In this document: one piece after another, positions 55,752-64,000 of the stretch
Position numbering within the stretch: position 1 is the stretch's first letter
Layout: each line of letters starts with the position of its first letter
Assembly: GCF_016900355.1 (NCBI RefSeq)
Contig: NZ_JACJKA010000002.1
Span: forward strand, 211,197 to 275,196
Direction of reading: 5' to 3'
Origin: Bacteroides mediterraneensis
GTDB lineage: Bacteria > Bacteroidota > Bacteroidia > Bacteroidales > Bacteroidaceae
DNA length: 64,000 bases
Program-made: the position numbers and the translations under genes
Notes under the pieces: generated by a model
What the model was told of the DNA's origin: nothing
Databases searched by the model: none
Seen by the model: the letters and a program-made list of their open reading frames with translations, nothing else

Positions 55752-55771
55752 CAAATTCGACAGAATTTGTC
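55752..55771. promoter_or_regulatory. Inverted repeat between TolC and AraC genes
   Basis: CAAATTC (55752-55758) and GAATTTG (55763-55769) are perfect inverted repeats, with GACA (55759-55762) and TGTC (55768-55771) also paired around GAATT. The position between the two divergent starts suits an operator for the AraC protein. Confidence 0.5.
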
Positions 55772-55820
55772 TGAATTGAAACTTTTTGGAAAAAGTTTGG
55801 CTGAATGGATGTTTCTTTTC

Positions 55821-55828
55821 TATCTTTG
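55821..55828 (+). promoter_or_regulatory. -7 element of the AraC gene
   Basis: TATCTTTG, full match to TAnnTTTG, 21 bp before the start codon. Confidence 0.55.
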
Positions 55829-55849
55829 GAAGAGTAGAAAAACAGGCTT

Positions 55850-56752
55850 ATGGAACGTTATCAGATTATTAACATACAAGAAATAGTCCGGGAAAAGACT
55901 GGAGAAGCTTATCAGGGAGAGATTGGCGTATTTGTTCCAAGTGATACTTCTTCAATCTATCTGGCCGAAGGGCTTCCGGTGTATGTGAATGCTTTTTCTT
56001 ATTTGCTGGCCTTGCATGGAAAGGCCCGTCTGGTGATTGATGAAACGGAATATGAGATTCTTCCTGGCTGCCTGTGCCTGATTTCCCCCTTGCACTTGAC
56101 CTGTTTCTCGGAGGTGTCGGACGATTTCCGGTGTATGTTTCTGTGTCTTCACAAGGATTTTGTGGATAAAATCGGGGTGTTCAACCTGAAGCAACGCATT
56201 GCCAAGGGGATGCACATGCATCGCAATCCGTCAGTTCAGGTGAGTCCGGTCGATACGGAGGTGCTGAAGGAAAGCATTGAGAATATTCGGCAACAGATTT
56301 TACGAAAGGGCCATTTGTATCATCTGGAACTGATGCAGAATGCCCTCATCCGGTTTTATTTGGAACTGGACAACATCCTCGACCGGGACATACAAGCGGA
56401 AAGTGGCGTGGTGACTGTCACCCGGAACCGGATGAAGTTACAGGAGTTCATCACCCTGCTGATGAATCATTTTAAGGAAGAGCATCAGGTGGCTTTCTAT
56501 GCGAAAGCCATGCACATCACGCCCCAATACTTGACGGCTATTATCAAGGAACAGACCGGAAAGACGGTAAATGTTTTTATCTATGAGTTGATTTACAGTG
56601 AGGCACGCAACTTGTTGGTCTCGACCGATTTGAGTATCCAGCAGATTACGGTACGGCTGAACTTTGCTGACCAAGCTTCGTTCAGCAAGTTTTTCAAGCG
56701 GCATGCAGGGGTTTCTCCTCAGATTTTCAGGGAAGAAGCTGGAAAAATCTGA
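55850..56752 (+). CDS. AraC family transcriptional regulator
   Basis: A 300-residue DNA-binding protein with an N-terminal beta-rich, probably ligand-binding domain (about 20-120) and a C-terminal AraC HTH pair: FYAKAMHITPQYLTAIIKEQTGK and the second helix block LSIQQITVRLNFADQASFSKFFKRHAGVSP. It is divergent from the TolC/HlyD/MFS operon with an inverted repeat in the shared gap, so it probably controls that efflux system. Whether it activates or represses cannot be told. Confidence 0.93.
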   Translation: MERYQIINIQEIVREKTGEAYQGEIGVFVPSDTSSIYLAEGLPVYVNAFSYLLALHGKARLVIDETEYEILPGCLCLISPLHLTCFSEVSDDFRCMFLCLHKDFVDKIGVFNLKQRIAKGMHMHRNPSVQVSPVDTEVLKESIENIRQQILRKGHLYHLELMQNALIRFYLELDNILDRDIQAESGVVTVTRNRMKLQEFITLLMNHFKEEHQVAFYAKAMHITPQYLTAIIKEQTGKTVNVFIYELIYSEARNLLVSTDLSIQQITVRLNFADQASFSKFFKRHAGVSPQIFREEAGKI

Positions 56753-56773
56753 GGAGTCTGTAGGGATTTATCG

Positions 56774-57226
56774 TTAGGGTTTAACAGGTTCGGAAAGTTC
56801 ATCGAGCGTCTTTCCCTCGTAGTCGCAGATAGCTTGTTTGTATTCCAAAGGAATTTCTACGGGCTCTTTGGTCATGACGTCGTAACCCACCAGTACCGTA
56901 CGACATTGGCATTTCAATACGCCACTGGCTTTGTTGAAGGCACGTTGCAGCATGGTGAAACTTTTATGTCCCAGGTGGATGACGGTAGTCTCGATGATGA
57001 GGTCATCGGAGAAAAATACGGGGGCCAAAAAATCCGCATTGATGTTGACCACTACTACATTGAATTTTTTGCATTCATCTTGCCCAAAGACATCGCGGAA
57101 ATAGGAGGTCTTTGCAAAGTCGTACAAAGAAAAATAAACCGAATTGTTCATGTGACCGTATTGGTCGACATCGCTAAAACGGATTTGTACGGGGACTTCG
57201 TGTTTGAATTTGATTTCTGCGTTCAT
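56774..57226 (-). CDS. Acyl-CoA thioesterase, 4HBT hot-dog family
   Basis: Predicted thioesterase (YbgC/4-hydroxybenzoyl-CoA type). The 150-residue protein has the active-site block FSDVDQYGHMNNSVYFSLYD with the conserved Asp21 region and NNSVY turn, followed by the hot-dog strand VVNINADFLAPVFFSDDLI. The substrate is unknown; family members hydrolyse short or medium acyl-CoAs. It is convergent with the AraC gene and its promoter is TACATTTG at 57249-57256. Confidence 0.87.
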   Translation of the reverse strand: MNAEIKFKHEVPVQIRFSDVDQYGHMNNSVYFSLYDFAKTSYFRDVFGQDECKKFNVVVVNINADFLAPVFFSDDLIIETTVIHLGHKSFTMLQRAFNKASGVLKCQCRTVLVGYDVMTKEPVEIPLEYKQAICDYEGKTLDELSEPVKP

Positions 57227-57248
57227 AGTAATGTTTTTAAGTTTTTCT

Positions 57249-57256
57249 CAAATGTA
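57249..57256 (-). promoter_or_regulatory. -7 element of the thioesterase gene
   Basis: Minus strand TACATTTG, full match to TAnnTTTG, 22 bp before the start codon. Confidence 0.55.
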
Positions 57257-57299
57257 CATCTTTTTTTCATAAATCTGCTATCAATGGGGGAATATTTCT

Positions 57300-57307
57300 T
57301 ACTTTTG
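57300..57307 (+). promoter_or_regulatory. -7 element of the sulfhydrylase gene
   Basis: TACTTTTG, full match to TAnnTTTG, 39 bp before the ATG. The leader is too short for a SAM riboswitch and none is seen. Confidence 0.55.
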
Positions 57308-57346
57308 TCCGTCATAATGAATTGTGGATAAATAATATTATATAAG

Positions 57347-58630
57347 ATGGAACAGAAATTCAGCAAAGAGACACTTTGTGTGCAGGCAGGCTGGACTCCG
57401 AAGAACGGAGAGCCTCGTGTGTTGCCCATTTACCAGAGCACTACATTTAAATATGATACCAGTGAGCAGATGGCTCGTCTTTTTGATTTGAAAGACAGTG
57501 GTTATTTTTATACGCGTCTGCAGAATCCGACTAACGATGCGGTGGCTTCGAAAATTGCAGCCCTTGAAGGAGGTGTGGGAGCCATGCTGACTTCTTCCGG
57601 TCAGGCAGCCAATTTTTATGCGGTGTTCAATATTTGTGAGGCGGGCGACCATTTCGTTTGTTCGTCTACTATCTATGGCGGTACGTTCAATTTGTTTGCA
57701 GTGACCATGAAAAAGCTGGGCATCGAATGTACGTTTATCGATGCCGATGCTCCGGAAGAAGAAATTGACAAGGCTTTTCGTCCGAATACGAAGTGCTTGT
57801 TCGGTGAAACGATTTCCAATCCGAGCATCAATGTGTTGGATATTGAGAAATTTGCCCGTATCGCCCACAAGCACGGAGTACCTTTGATTGTGGACAACAC
57901 GTTTGCTACTCCGATTAACTGCCGTCCGTTTGAATGGGGAGCCGATATTGTGACTCACTCTACGACGAAATACATGGACGGACATGCCACTTGTGTGGGA
58001 GGTGCGATTGTAGACAGTGGTAACTTCGACTGGGAAGCTCATGCCGACAAGTTCCCGGGCCTGACACAGCCGGATGAATCTTATCATGGGCTGACTTATA
58101 CGAAGGCTTTCGGAAAGATGGCTTATATGACCAAGGCTACCGCTCAGTTGATGCGTGACCTGGGTTCTATCCAGTCGCCGGAAAATGCGTTCCTGTTGAA
58201 CTTGGGATTGGAAACTTTGCATCTGCGTGTGCCGCGTCATTGTGAAAATGCGCAGAAGGTAGCAGAATGGTTGGAAGCGAATCCGAAGGTGAAATGGGTA
58301 AACTATTGCGGATTGAAGAGCAATAAGTATTATGAACTGGCCCAGAAATACATGCCGAACGGTTCTTGTGGCGTGATTGCTTTCGGACTCCATGGCACAC
58401 GAGAAGACGCTATCCGATTTATGGACCACTTGAAACTGGCTTGTATCGTGACACATGTGGCGGATGCCCGTACATGTGTGTTGCATCCGGCAAGTCATAC
58501 ACACCGTCAGCTTACCGATGAACAGCTGATTGAGGCAGGAGTGGCTCCCGACTTGATTCGTCTGTCTGTCGGTATTGAAAATGTAAACGACATCATTGCT
58601 GACTTGGAGCAGGCGATGGAACAGATTTAA
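57347..58630 (+). CDS. metY: O-acetylhomoserine aminocarboxypropyltransferase (sulfhydrylase)
   Basis: PLP enzyme of the Cys/Met metabolism family that makes homocysteine from O-acetylhomoserine and sulfide. The 427-residue protein begins FSKETLCVQAGWTPKNGEPR and YQSTTFKYDT, has the FYTRLQNPTND block, the PLP lysine in HSTTKYMDGHAT (about 205-216), and the ends of the C-terminal domain with THVADARTCVLHPASHTHRQ. Length over 420 residues favours MetY over shorter cystathionine synthases. The two strands are separated by a bidirectional terminator from the alcohol dehydrogenase gene. Confidence 0.93.
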   Translation: MEQKFSKETLCVQAGWTPKNGEPRVLPIYQSTTFKYDTSEQMARLFDLKDSGYFYTRLQNPTNDAVASKIAALEGGVGAMLTSSGQAANFYAVFNICEAGDHFVCSSTIYGGTFNLFAVTMKKLGIECTFIDADAPEEEIDKAFRPNTKCLFGETISNPSINVLDIEKFARIAHKHGVPLIVDNTFATPINCRPFEWGADIVTHSTTKYMDGHATCVGGAIVDSGNFDWEAHADKFPGLTQPDESYHGLTYTKAFGKMAYMTKATAQLMRDLGSIQSPENAFLLNLGLETLHLRVPRHCENAQKVAEWLEANPKVKWVNYCGLKSNKYYELAQKYMPNGSCGVIAFGLHGTREDAIRFMDHLKLACIVTHVADARTCVLHPASHTHRQLTDEQLIEAGVAPDLIRLSVGIENVNDIIADLEQAMEQI

Positions 58631-58652
58631 TAAGTATCATATCGATGGCAAT

Positions 58653-58688
58653 AAAAAAAGGAGGGCATTTTGAATGTCCTCCTTTTTT
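58653..58688. terminator. Bidirectional terminator between metY and the alcohol dehydrogenase
   Basis: AAAAAAAGGAGGGCAT pairs with ATGTCCTCCTTTTTT; A-run upstream and T-run downstream suit both strands. Confidence 0.92.
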
Positions 58689-58704
58689 GTGATTATACAG
58701 ACGG

Positions 58705-59877
58705 TTATCTGTAAGATTTCTGGTAAATCTGAAGTACCTCTTCGTCGGTCAGCGGATGCGGGTCGAGGGTGAAGAGTGAGCCCATGGTATCGCGGGCATT
58801 CTGTACCATCTTGGGGAAGTCCTCTGGTTTTACACCCCAGTCGCTCAGTTTCAACTGATATACGTTACATTCCTTTTGCATGCGCACCAATGCATCGATG
58901 AAGTCGCTAGGTCGGTTGCTCTTCTGCTGGGTCATGATTTCAGCCATTTTCATGTAACGTTTCATGCTGTCGTTGCGGAAGGTTTCAAAGTAAGCTTCAC
59001 TGATGGCAATCAGTCCGGCTCCGTGTGGCAATTCCGGATGGAAGGCACTCATGGCATGTTCCATGGAGTGTTCGGAAATACAGCAGGAAGTAGATTCTAC
59101 CAGACCAGCCAGGGTACTGGCCCACGCCACTTTGGCACGTGCTTTCAGGTTACGTCCGTCTTTCACGGCTACCGGCAGGTATTTGTACAACAAACGGATG
59201 GCTTCGAGGGCATACAGGTCACTGATAGGAGTGGCACAGTTGGCCAGGAAACCTTCTGCGGCATGGAAGAAAGCATCAAATCCTTGGTAAGCAGTCAAAT
59301 GGGGTGGAATGGAGACCATCAGTTCCGGGTCAATGATGGAAATAGCCGGGAAAGTCAGCGGACTGCCGAATCCGATTTTTTCCTTCGCTTCTTCGTTGGT
59401 GATGACACTCCACGGGTCGGCTTCCGTACCGGTACCGGCAGTGGTCGGGATGGCAACCACCGGAAGGGCCTTTGTGACGGGACGTCCTTTTCCGGTACCT
59501 GCCGGGATATAATCCCAATAATCTCCTTCGTTGCAGGCCATGATGGCGATGGCTTTGGCCGAGTCAATACTACTTCCTCCTCCTAAACCGATGACGAAGT
59601 CACACTTCTCTTTGCGGCAAACGGAGGCTGCCTCCATTACGTGGGCTTTTATCGGATTGGGCAGAATCTTGTCGAATACGACCGATTCCGTATCGTTTTC
59701 TTTCAACAGTTCGATGACCTTATCTAGGTAGCCATATTTCTTCATGGAAGTACCACATGAGATGACAATCAGGGCTTTCTTTCCTGGTAGTTGTTCCGTC
59801 GCTAACTTTCTTAACTCACCACACCCAAACAAGATTTTGGTTGGAATGTGTAAACTGAATACAGGATTTGCGTTCAT
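58705..59877 (-). CDS. Iron-containing alcohol dehydrogenase
   Basis: NAD(P)H-dependent dehydrogenase of the group III (iron/zinc) family, probably reducing aldehydes to alcohols in fermentation. The 390-residue protein carries the dinucleotide loop GLGGGSSIDSAKAIA (about 97-111), PTTAGTGTEADPWSVIT, and metal-site residues in the order GFDAFFHAAEGF (Asp and His), SEHSMEHAMSAFHPELPHGAG (two His). It is closest to the butanol dehydrogenase/YqhD-like group, but the substrate is unknown. Transcribed from TATTTTTG at 59905-59912. Confidence 0.92.
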   Translation of the reverse strand: MNANPVFSLHIPTKILFGCGELRKLATEQLPGKKALIVISCGTSMKKYGYLDKVIELLKENDTESVVFDKILPNPIKAHVMEAASVCRKEKCDFVIGLGGGSSIDSAKAIAIMACNEGDYWDYIPAGTGKGRPVTKALPVVAIPTTAGTGTEADPWSVITNEEAKEKIGFGSPLTFPAISIIDPELMVSIPPHLTAYQGFDAFFHAAEGFLANCATPISDLYALEAIRLLYKYLPVAVKDGRNLKARAKVAWASTLAGLVESTSCCISEHSMEHAMSAFHPELPHGAGLIAISEAYFETFRNDSMKRYMKMAEIMTQQKSNRPSDFIDALVRMQKECNVYQLKLSDWGVKPEDFPKMVQNARDTMGSLFTLDPHPLTDEEVLQIYQKSYR

Positions 59878-59904
59878 AATATAACCGTTTAAAGTTCATT
59901 TATC

Positions 59905-59912
59905 CAAAAATA
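59905..59912 (-). promoter_or_regulatory. -7 element of the alcohol dehydrogenase gene
   Basis: Minus strand TATTTTTG, full match to TAnnTTTG, 27 bp before the start codon. Confidence 0.55.
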
Positions 59913-59978
59913 CGAAAATAAAAACAGAATGGATGCGGAGGTGTGTTAAAAATCGCTTTTATCTTTCGTGGAATGGAA

Positions 59979-60008
59979 ATAAAAAAGGCTGCCAACTGGC
60001 AGCCTTTT
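59979..60008 (-). terminator. pnp terminator
   Basis: AAAAGGCTGCCA (59983-59994) and TGGCAGCCTTTT (59997-60008) form a tight hairpin followed on the minus strand by T residues. Confidence 0.9.
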
Positions 60009-60031
60009 ATGAAATATCGCTGTAAAGCGGA

Positions 60032-62224
60032 TTATTCTTTGTCTTTGTGGTCCTTGTGGTTCTGCTGAGGACGACGTTCCCGTTTCGGGTGGCTTTCTGT
60101 CATGCCTTCCGGTTTCGGAAGCAATGCTTTGTGTGACAGTTTGAACTTGCCCGTCTTCGGATCGATGTCCAACAGTTTCACTTCGATTTCGTCTCCTTCT
60201 TTCAGACCGGCTTCTTCGATAGTTTCAAAGCGTTTCCAGTCGATTTCAGAGATGTGCAGCAGACCGTCTTTTCCCGGAAGGAATTCTACGAATGCACCGT
60301 AAGGCATGATAGAACGAACCTTACCTGTATATACTTCGCCTACTTCCGGAACAGCTACGATAGCCTTGATCATGCGCAATGCATCGTCGATGCACTTCTT
60401 GTTGGTACCGGCGATTTCGATGCGGCCTACACCGTCCACTTCTTCAATGGTGATAGTCGCACCGGTTTCTTCCTGCATACCCTGGATAATCTTTCCGCCC
60501 GGGCCGATTACCGCACCGATGAATTCTTTCGGAATTGTCATGGTTTCGATGCGCGGTGCATGCGGTTTCAGTTCAGGACGCGGCTCAGCGATGCATTCAG
60601 TCAGTTTGCCAAGGATGTATTCACGTCCCTGTTTTGCCTGCAACAAGGCTTTTTCCAAAATATCGTAAGTCAGTCCGTCACACTTGATATCCATCTGTGT
60701 AGCAGTGATACCGTCGCGAGTACCTGTTACTTTGAAGTCCATATCACCCAGGTGGTCCTCATCACCCAAGATATCTGACAAGATAGCGTATTTATCTTCT
60801 CCGGCGTTCTTGATCAATCCCATCGCAATACCTGAAACCGGCTTCTTGATAGGTACACCTGCATCCATCAGAGCCAGTGTTCCGGCACAAACCGTAGCCA
60901 TAGAAGATGAACCGTTAGATTCCAAGATATCTGAAACCACACGTACGCAGTAAGGATAGTCAGCAGGAATCTGTCCTTTCAATGCGCGCCATGCCAGATG
61001 ACCGTGACCGATTTCACGACGGCCTACGCCACGCTGTGCTTTTGCTTCTCCTGTAGAGAACGGAGGGAAGTTGTAGTGCAACAGGAAGCGTTCCTTGTGC
61101 TGGTCGAGTACATCGTCTACAATCTTTTCGTCCATCTTGGTACCCAGTGTGACTGTACTCAAAGACTGTGTTTCGCCACGGGTAAAGATAGCTGATCCGT
61201 GAGGACCTGGCAGCGGGCTGGTTTCACACCAGATTGGACGGATGTCGGTAGTAGCACGACCATCCAGACGTTTGCCTTCGTCGAGGATACAACGACGCAT
61301 AGCCTCTTTTTCTACATCGTGGTAGTAACGGTCGATTATCGGACCTTTTTCTTCCAGTTCTTCTTCAGTGAACTGAGCCTTGAATTCATCGCAAACAGCA
61401 GTGAAAGCATCTTCTCTTTCGTGCTTGTTCTTGTTGCCAGATTCTGCGATGGCGTATGCTTTTGCGTAGCAAGCTTCGTGAACGGCTTTACGCAGGTCTT
61501 CGTCGTTTTCTTCGTGGCAGTATTCACGTTTTACGGTCTTTCCGACTTCTTCCATCAGTTCCATCTGCGCTTTGCAGTGAACCTTGATAGCTTCGTGAGC
61601 GAACTTCATGGCTTCCAGCAAGTCCTGTTCAGAAACTTCTTTCATTTCACCTTCTACCATCATAATGTTTTCATAAGTAGCGGCTACCATGATGTCCATG
61701 TCGGCACGTTTCAATGCTTCGAAAGTCGGGTCGATGACAAACTGTCCGTCGATACGAGCGACACGTACTTCTGAAATCGGACCTCCGAACGGAATGTCAG
61801 AAACAGCCAGTGCGGCAGAAGCAGCCAGACCGGCCAGTGCGTCCGGCATATCTACGCCGTCGGCAGAATAAAGTATGATATTTACGTAAACTTCAGCATG
61901 ATAGTTGTCCGGGAACAGAGGGCGCAATGCGCGGTCTACCAGACGGCAAGTGAGGATTTCGTAATCAGAAGCCTTTCCTTCACGTTTGGTAAAGCCACCC
62001 GGGAAACGTCCGAATGCGGAATATTTTTCTCTGTACTCTACCTGGAGAGGCATAAAATCAGTACCGGGAACTGCATCTTTTGCTGCACAAACAGTAGCCA
62101 GCAACATGGTATTACCCATGCGTAGCATAACAGCACCATCTGCCTGTTTTGCCAGCTTTCCCGTTTCGAGTGTAATGGTTCTTCCATCGCTTAACTCGAT
62201 CGTCTTAACAATAGGATTGATCAT
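60032..62224 (-). CDS. pnp: Polyribonucleotide nucleotidyltransferase
   Basis: Phosphorolytic 3'-to-5' exoribonuclease for mRNA decay. The 730-residue protein has two RNase PH domains ([17 protein letters not shown] block [14 protein letters not shown] near 93, and [20 protein letters not shown] near 336), an alpha-helical linker, a KH domain ([20 protein letters not shown], about 577-596), and an S1 domain ([20 protein letters not shown]). It ends in a charged [14 protein letters not shown] tail. Promoter TATCTTTG at 62263-62270. Confidence 0.97.
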   Translation of the reverse strand: MINPIVKTIELSDGRTITLETGKLAKQADGAVMLRMGNTMLLATVCAAKDAVPGTDFMPLQVEYREKYSAFGRFPGGFTKREGKASDYEILTCRLVDRALRPLFPDNYHAEVYVNIILYSADGVDMPDALAGLAASAALAVSDIPFGGPISEVRVARIDGQFVIDPTFEALKRADMDIMVAATYENIMMVEGEMKEVSEQDLLEAMKFAHEAIKVHCKAQMELMEEVGKTVKREYCHEENDEDLRKAVHEACYAKAYAIAESGNKNKHEREDAFTAVCDEFKAQFTEEELEEKGPIIDRYYHDVEKEAMRRCILDEGKRLDGRATTDIRPIWCETSPLPGPHGSAIFTRGETQSLSTVTLGTKMDEKIVDDVLDQHKERFLLHYNFPPFSTGEAKAQRGVGRREIGHGHLAWRALKGQIPADYPYCVRVVSDILESNGSSSMATVCAGTLALMDAGVPIKKPVSGIAMGLIKNAGEDKYAILSDILGDEDHLGDMDFKVTGTRDGITATQMDIKCDGLTYDILEKALLQAKQGREYILGKLTECIAEPRPELKPHAPRIETMTIPKEFIGAVIGPGGKIIQGMQEETGATITIEEVDGVGRIEIAGTNKKCIDDALRMIKAIVAVPEVGEVYTGKVRSIMPYGAFVEFLPGKDGLLHISEIDWKRFETIEEAGLKEGDEIEVKLLDIDPKTGKFKLSHKALLPKPEGMTESHPKRERRPQQNHKDHKDKE

Positions 62225-62262
62225 AAAAATTGATTTAATATTATTTCATCTAAAAAAGCGTA

Positions 62263-62270
62263 CAAAGATA
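62263..62270 (-). promoter_or_regulatory. -7 element of pnp
   Basis: Minus strand TATCTTTG, full match to TAnnTTTG, 38 bp before the ATG at 62224. Confidence 0.6.
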
Positions 62271-62418
62271 GTGTTTTATTGTGGATAAAAGCAGGTATTT
62301 AGCTAAAAGTTTCAAGGGAAAGTGCTTTTTATCCAATTATTTGTGACAAAAAGACCTAATTTCAGGGGTTAGATGATGGATTTATCTTTTAAAAACTTTG
62401 TGGCATCATGAAAAGCCG

Positions 62419-62426
62419 TATCTTTG
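62419..62426 (+). promoter_or_regulatory. Promoter of the thioredoxin-fold lipoprotein
   Basis: TTTG at 62397-62400, an 18-nt spacer and TATCTTTG at 62419-62426: a complete Bacteroides promoter, 47 bp before the ATG. Confidence 0.7.
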
Positions 62427-62473
62427 CACGTTGAATTTACATTAGAATGTGAGATAAAAGAAAATAATCAGGT

Positions 62474-63619
62474 ATGAGAAAAAATACTTATCTGTTTGTG
62501 GCATTGTTGTCGGCGGGGTTGGTAGCCTGCAATAATGAACCTTCCTTCAAGGTAGAAGGTACGGTAGCCGGTGCGGCTGATAAAATGTTGTATTTAGAGC
62601 ATACAAGTCTGGAAGGAATTGTAGCACTCGACTCAGTGAAGCTGAATGACGGGGGTTCGTTCCACTTCTCTGAAGCTCGTCCGGATGCTCCGGATTTCTA
62701 TCGTCTTCGTTTGGATAACCAGGTTATCAATTTTGTAGTTGATTCTACGGAGACGGTAAAGGTAAATGCAGATGCCAATGGATTTGCTACGGCTTATCAG
62801 GTGGAAGGTTCGGAAAACAACCAGAAGATTAAGGAACTGGTTTTGCTGCAGGCAGATTTGCAGGATAAAGTAAACAAACTGGGACGTTCCGGACTGCCGG
62901 CAGGCATTGCACAGGATAGCCTGATTTCGCTGGTCAATACATATAAAAATAATGTAAAGCGGAATTATATTTTTGTAGCACCTAACAAGGCCTATGCTTA
63001 TTTCGCTTTGTTCCAGGAATTGAACGGATACATGATTTTCGATCCGTTGACCAATAAGGAAGATGTGAAATGCTTTGCGGCGGTGGCTACCAGCTTGAAT
63101 AACATGTATCCTCATGCCGACCGTTCCCGCAACCTTTATAATATGGTGATTAAGGGAATGAAAAATACCCGTACTCCTCAGGTGCAGAATGTCACTATCC
63201 CGGCAGATAAAATAAAAGAGACCTCTATTATTGATATTGAATTGAAGGATGTGGATGGAAAAGTACATCACTTGACTGATTTGAAAGGAAAGGTGGTTCT
63301 GGTAGATTTTACCGCGTATGCTTCAGCCGTTTCGGGAGCCCGCAATTTGGCGCTGCGTGATTTGTATGACAAATATGCGTCACAGGGACTGGAGATTTAT
63401 CAGATATCTTTGGATGCAGATGAACATTTCTGGAAGACTTCAGCCGATAATCTGCCGTGGATTTGTGTACGTGACCCGCAAGGAACTTATTCCAATTATG
63501 TAAGTCTGTATGGAGTGACTCAGTTGCCGACGGCCTTTTTGATCAATCGTAACAATGAGCTGACCTTGCGGATTGACGAGAAAACCAATATGGAAGAAGC
63601 CATCAAGAAATTATTGTAA
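62474..63619 (+). CDS. DUF4369/thioredoxin-fold lipoprotein without redox cysteines
   Basis: Envelope lipoprotein of the TlpA/AhpC-like group typical of Bacteroidota. The 381-residue protein has a lipoprotein signal (LSAGLVAC, Cys19), an N-terminal DUF4369 domain (FKVEGTVAGAADKMLYLEHT), a helical middle, and a C-terminal thioredoxin fold from about 250. Where ResA/TlpA carry WCxxC the sequence reads KVVLVDFTAYASAVSGARN: no cysteine is present. The cis-Pro loop (VTQLPTAFLI) is kept. So the fold is present but thiol redox activity is not expected. Role unknown. Confidence 0.85.
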   Translation: MRKNTYLFVALLSAGLVACNNEPSFKVEGTVAGAADKMLYLEHTSLEGIVALDSVKLNDGGSFHFSEARPDAPDFYRLRLDNQVINFVVDSTETVKVNADANGFATAYQVEGSENNQKIKELVLLQADLQDKVNKLGRSGLPAGIAQDSLISLVNTYKNNVKRNYIFVAPNKAYAYFALFQELNGYMIFDPLTNKEDVKCFAAVATSLNNMYPHADRSRNLYNMVIKGMKNTRTPQVQNVTIPADKIKETSIIDIELKDVDGKVHHLTDLKGKVVLVDFTAYASAVSGARNLALRDLYDKYASQGLEIYQISLDADEHFWKTSADNLPWICVRDPQGTYSNYVSLYGVTQLPTAFLINRNNELTLRIDEKTNMEEAIKKLL

Positions 63620-63669
63620 CATGTTGAAAAGCATGCGGTGATAAACTTGACTGGTATCATAAAAAGCTT

Positions 63670-63677
63670 TATCTTTG
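63670..63677 (+). promoter_or_regulatory. Promoter-like element at the right end
   Basis: TATCTTTG, with TTG at about 63648; it points into a gap with no clear ORF before 63991, but could serve a transcript over the palindrome at 63709-63852. Confidence 0.45.
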
Positions 63678-63708
63678 TCCCCCAAGATATAAGACTCTAC
63701 GCAAGAGA

Positions 63709-63852
63709 GGCTGTATCAAAATAAAGATTAGTTTGTCAGATTGTCATTCTGAACAAAGTGAAGAATCCATTTGTTTATTTATTCATCTGGGGTTCACTCT
63801 TCGTTCAGAATGACTTTACTTTTGTGACAGACAGTTCTTATTTTGAACAGCC
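63709..63852. repeat. Palindromic dispersed-repeat (MITE-like) element
   Basis: Ends GGCTGTATCAAAATAA (63709) and TTATTTTGAACAGCC (to 63852) are near-perfect inverted repeats. Inside, GTCATTCTGAAC (63743-63754) and GTTCAGAATGAC (63803-63814) are exact inverted repeats. The latter sequence is familiar as a dispersed motif of Bacteroidota intergenic DNA. No ORF. Confidence 0.75.
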
Positions 63853-63990
63853 CTTTACTTTTATCGAAACAAATCACTACTGTCCCGTAAAAGTGGATAA
63901 ATAGTTCTTTGAAATTATTGAAATATAGTCAATTACACGGTCTTTTGAAATGAAACGGACTTGATTTTGCAACTTTGCAGTCTAATACAA

Positions 63991-64000
63991 ATGGCTGCTA
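63991..64000 (+). CDS. Possible gene start cut by the window edge
   Basis: ATGGCTGCT begins at 63991, preceded by TTGATTTTGCAACTTTGCAG, which partly resembles a TTG/TAnnTTTG promoter. Only three codons are visible, so nothing can be said about the product. Confidence 0.25.

Overview
The window looks like chromosome from a gut Bacteroidota, most likely Bacteroides or Phocaeicola. The evidence is a HTCS/SusC/SusD polysaccharide utilisation locus (PUL), many promoters of the Bacteroides type (TTG, about 19 nt, TAnnTTTG), and Bacteroidales gene families such as DUF4290 and DUF4369-thioredoxin lipoproteins. No rRNA, tRNA, CRISPR array or complete insertion sequence was seen. The species cannot be fixed from the sequence alone.

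Layout. 1-5391: end of pdxJ, then exbB-exbD-tonB, a DJ-1 family gene, ispD and recG on the + strand. 5489-28160: a PUL with a hybrid two-component regulator, SusC/SusD pair, Ser-type sulfatase, two GH20 hexosaminidases, a GH29-CBM32-GH16 fusion, an esterase and a PA14-containing GH3. The enzyme set (sulfatase, fucosidase, hexosaminidases and a GH16 endo-enzyme) points to a sulfated, fucosylated host glycan such as mucin O-glycan or keratan sulfate; this is inference. 28241-32763: menA with a GNAT gene, a metallophosphoesterase, and the yicC-gmk-small membrane protein-nadD operon. 33213-39823: tsaB, DUF4290, murA, rimM, an M23-like protein, dxr and rseP in one run. 39993-42317 region: an S9 dipeptidyl peptidase.

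42318-43154 has no convincing protein gene, but holds a strong minus-strand promoter, a roughly 300-nt stretch with repeated AAGGTATTAG and GGTAAAAAG motifs ending in hairpins, three GTGTGCG-type repeats and an 18-bp perfect hairpin. I read it as an unrecognised noncoding RNA locus. It is followed by nrdG and nrdD, preceded by a cobalamin riboswitch. 46486-51638: a CCA-type nucleotidyltransferase, a lipoprotein and a second GH3. 51721-56752: a TolC/HlyD/MFS efflux operon with a divergent AraC regulator. 56774-63619: a thioesterase, an O-acetylhomoserine sulfhydrylase, an iron-type alcohol dehydrogenase, pnp, and a thioredoxin-fold lipoprotein lacking the redox cysteines. The right edge holds a palindromic repeat and possibly the start of another gene.

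The strongest leads are the repeat-rich RNA locus at 42590-42890, the B12 riboswitch on the oxygen-sensitive class III ribonucleotide reductase, the GH29-CBM32-GH16 fusion, and two related double-hairpin repeats lying in divergent intergenic regions.
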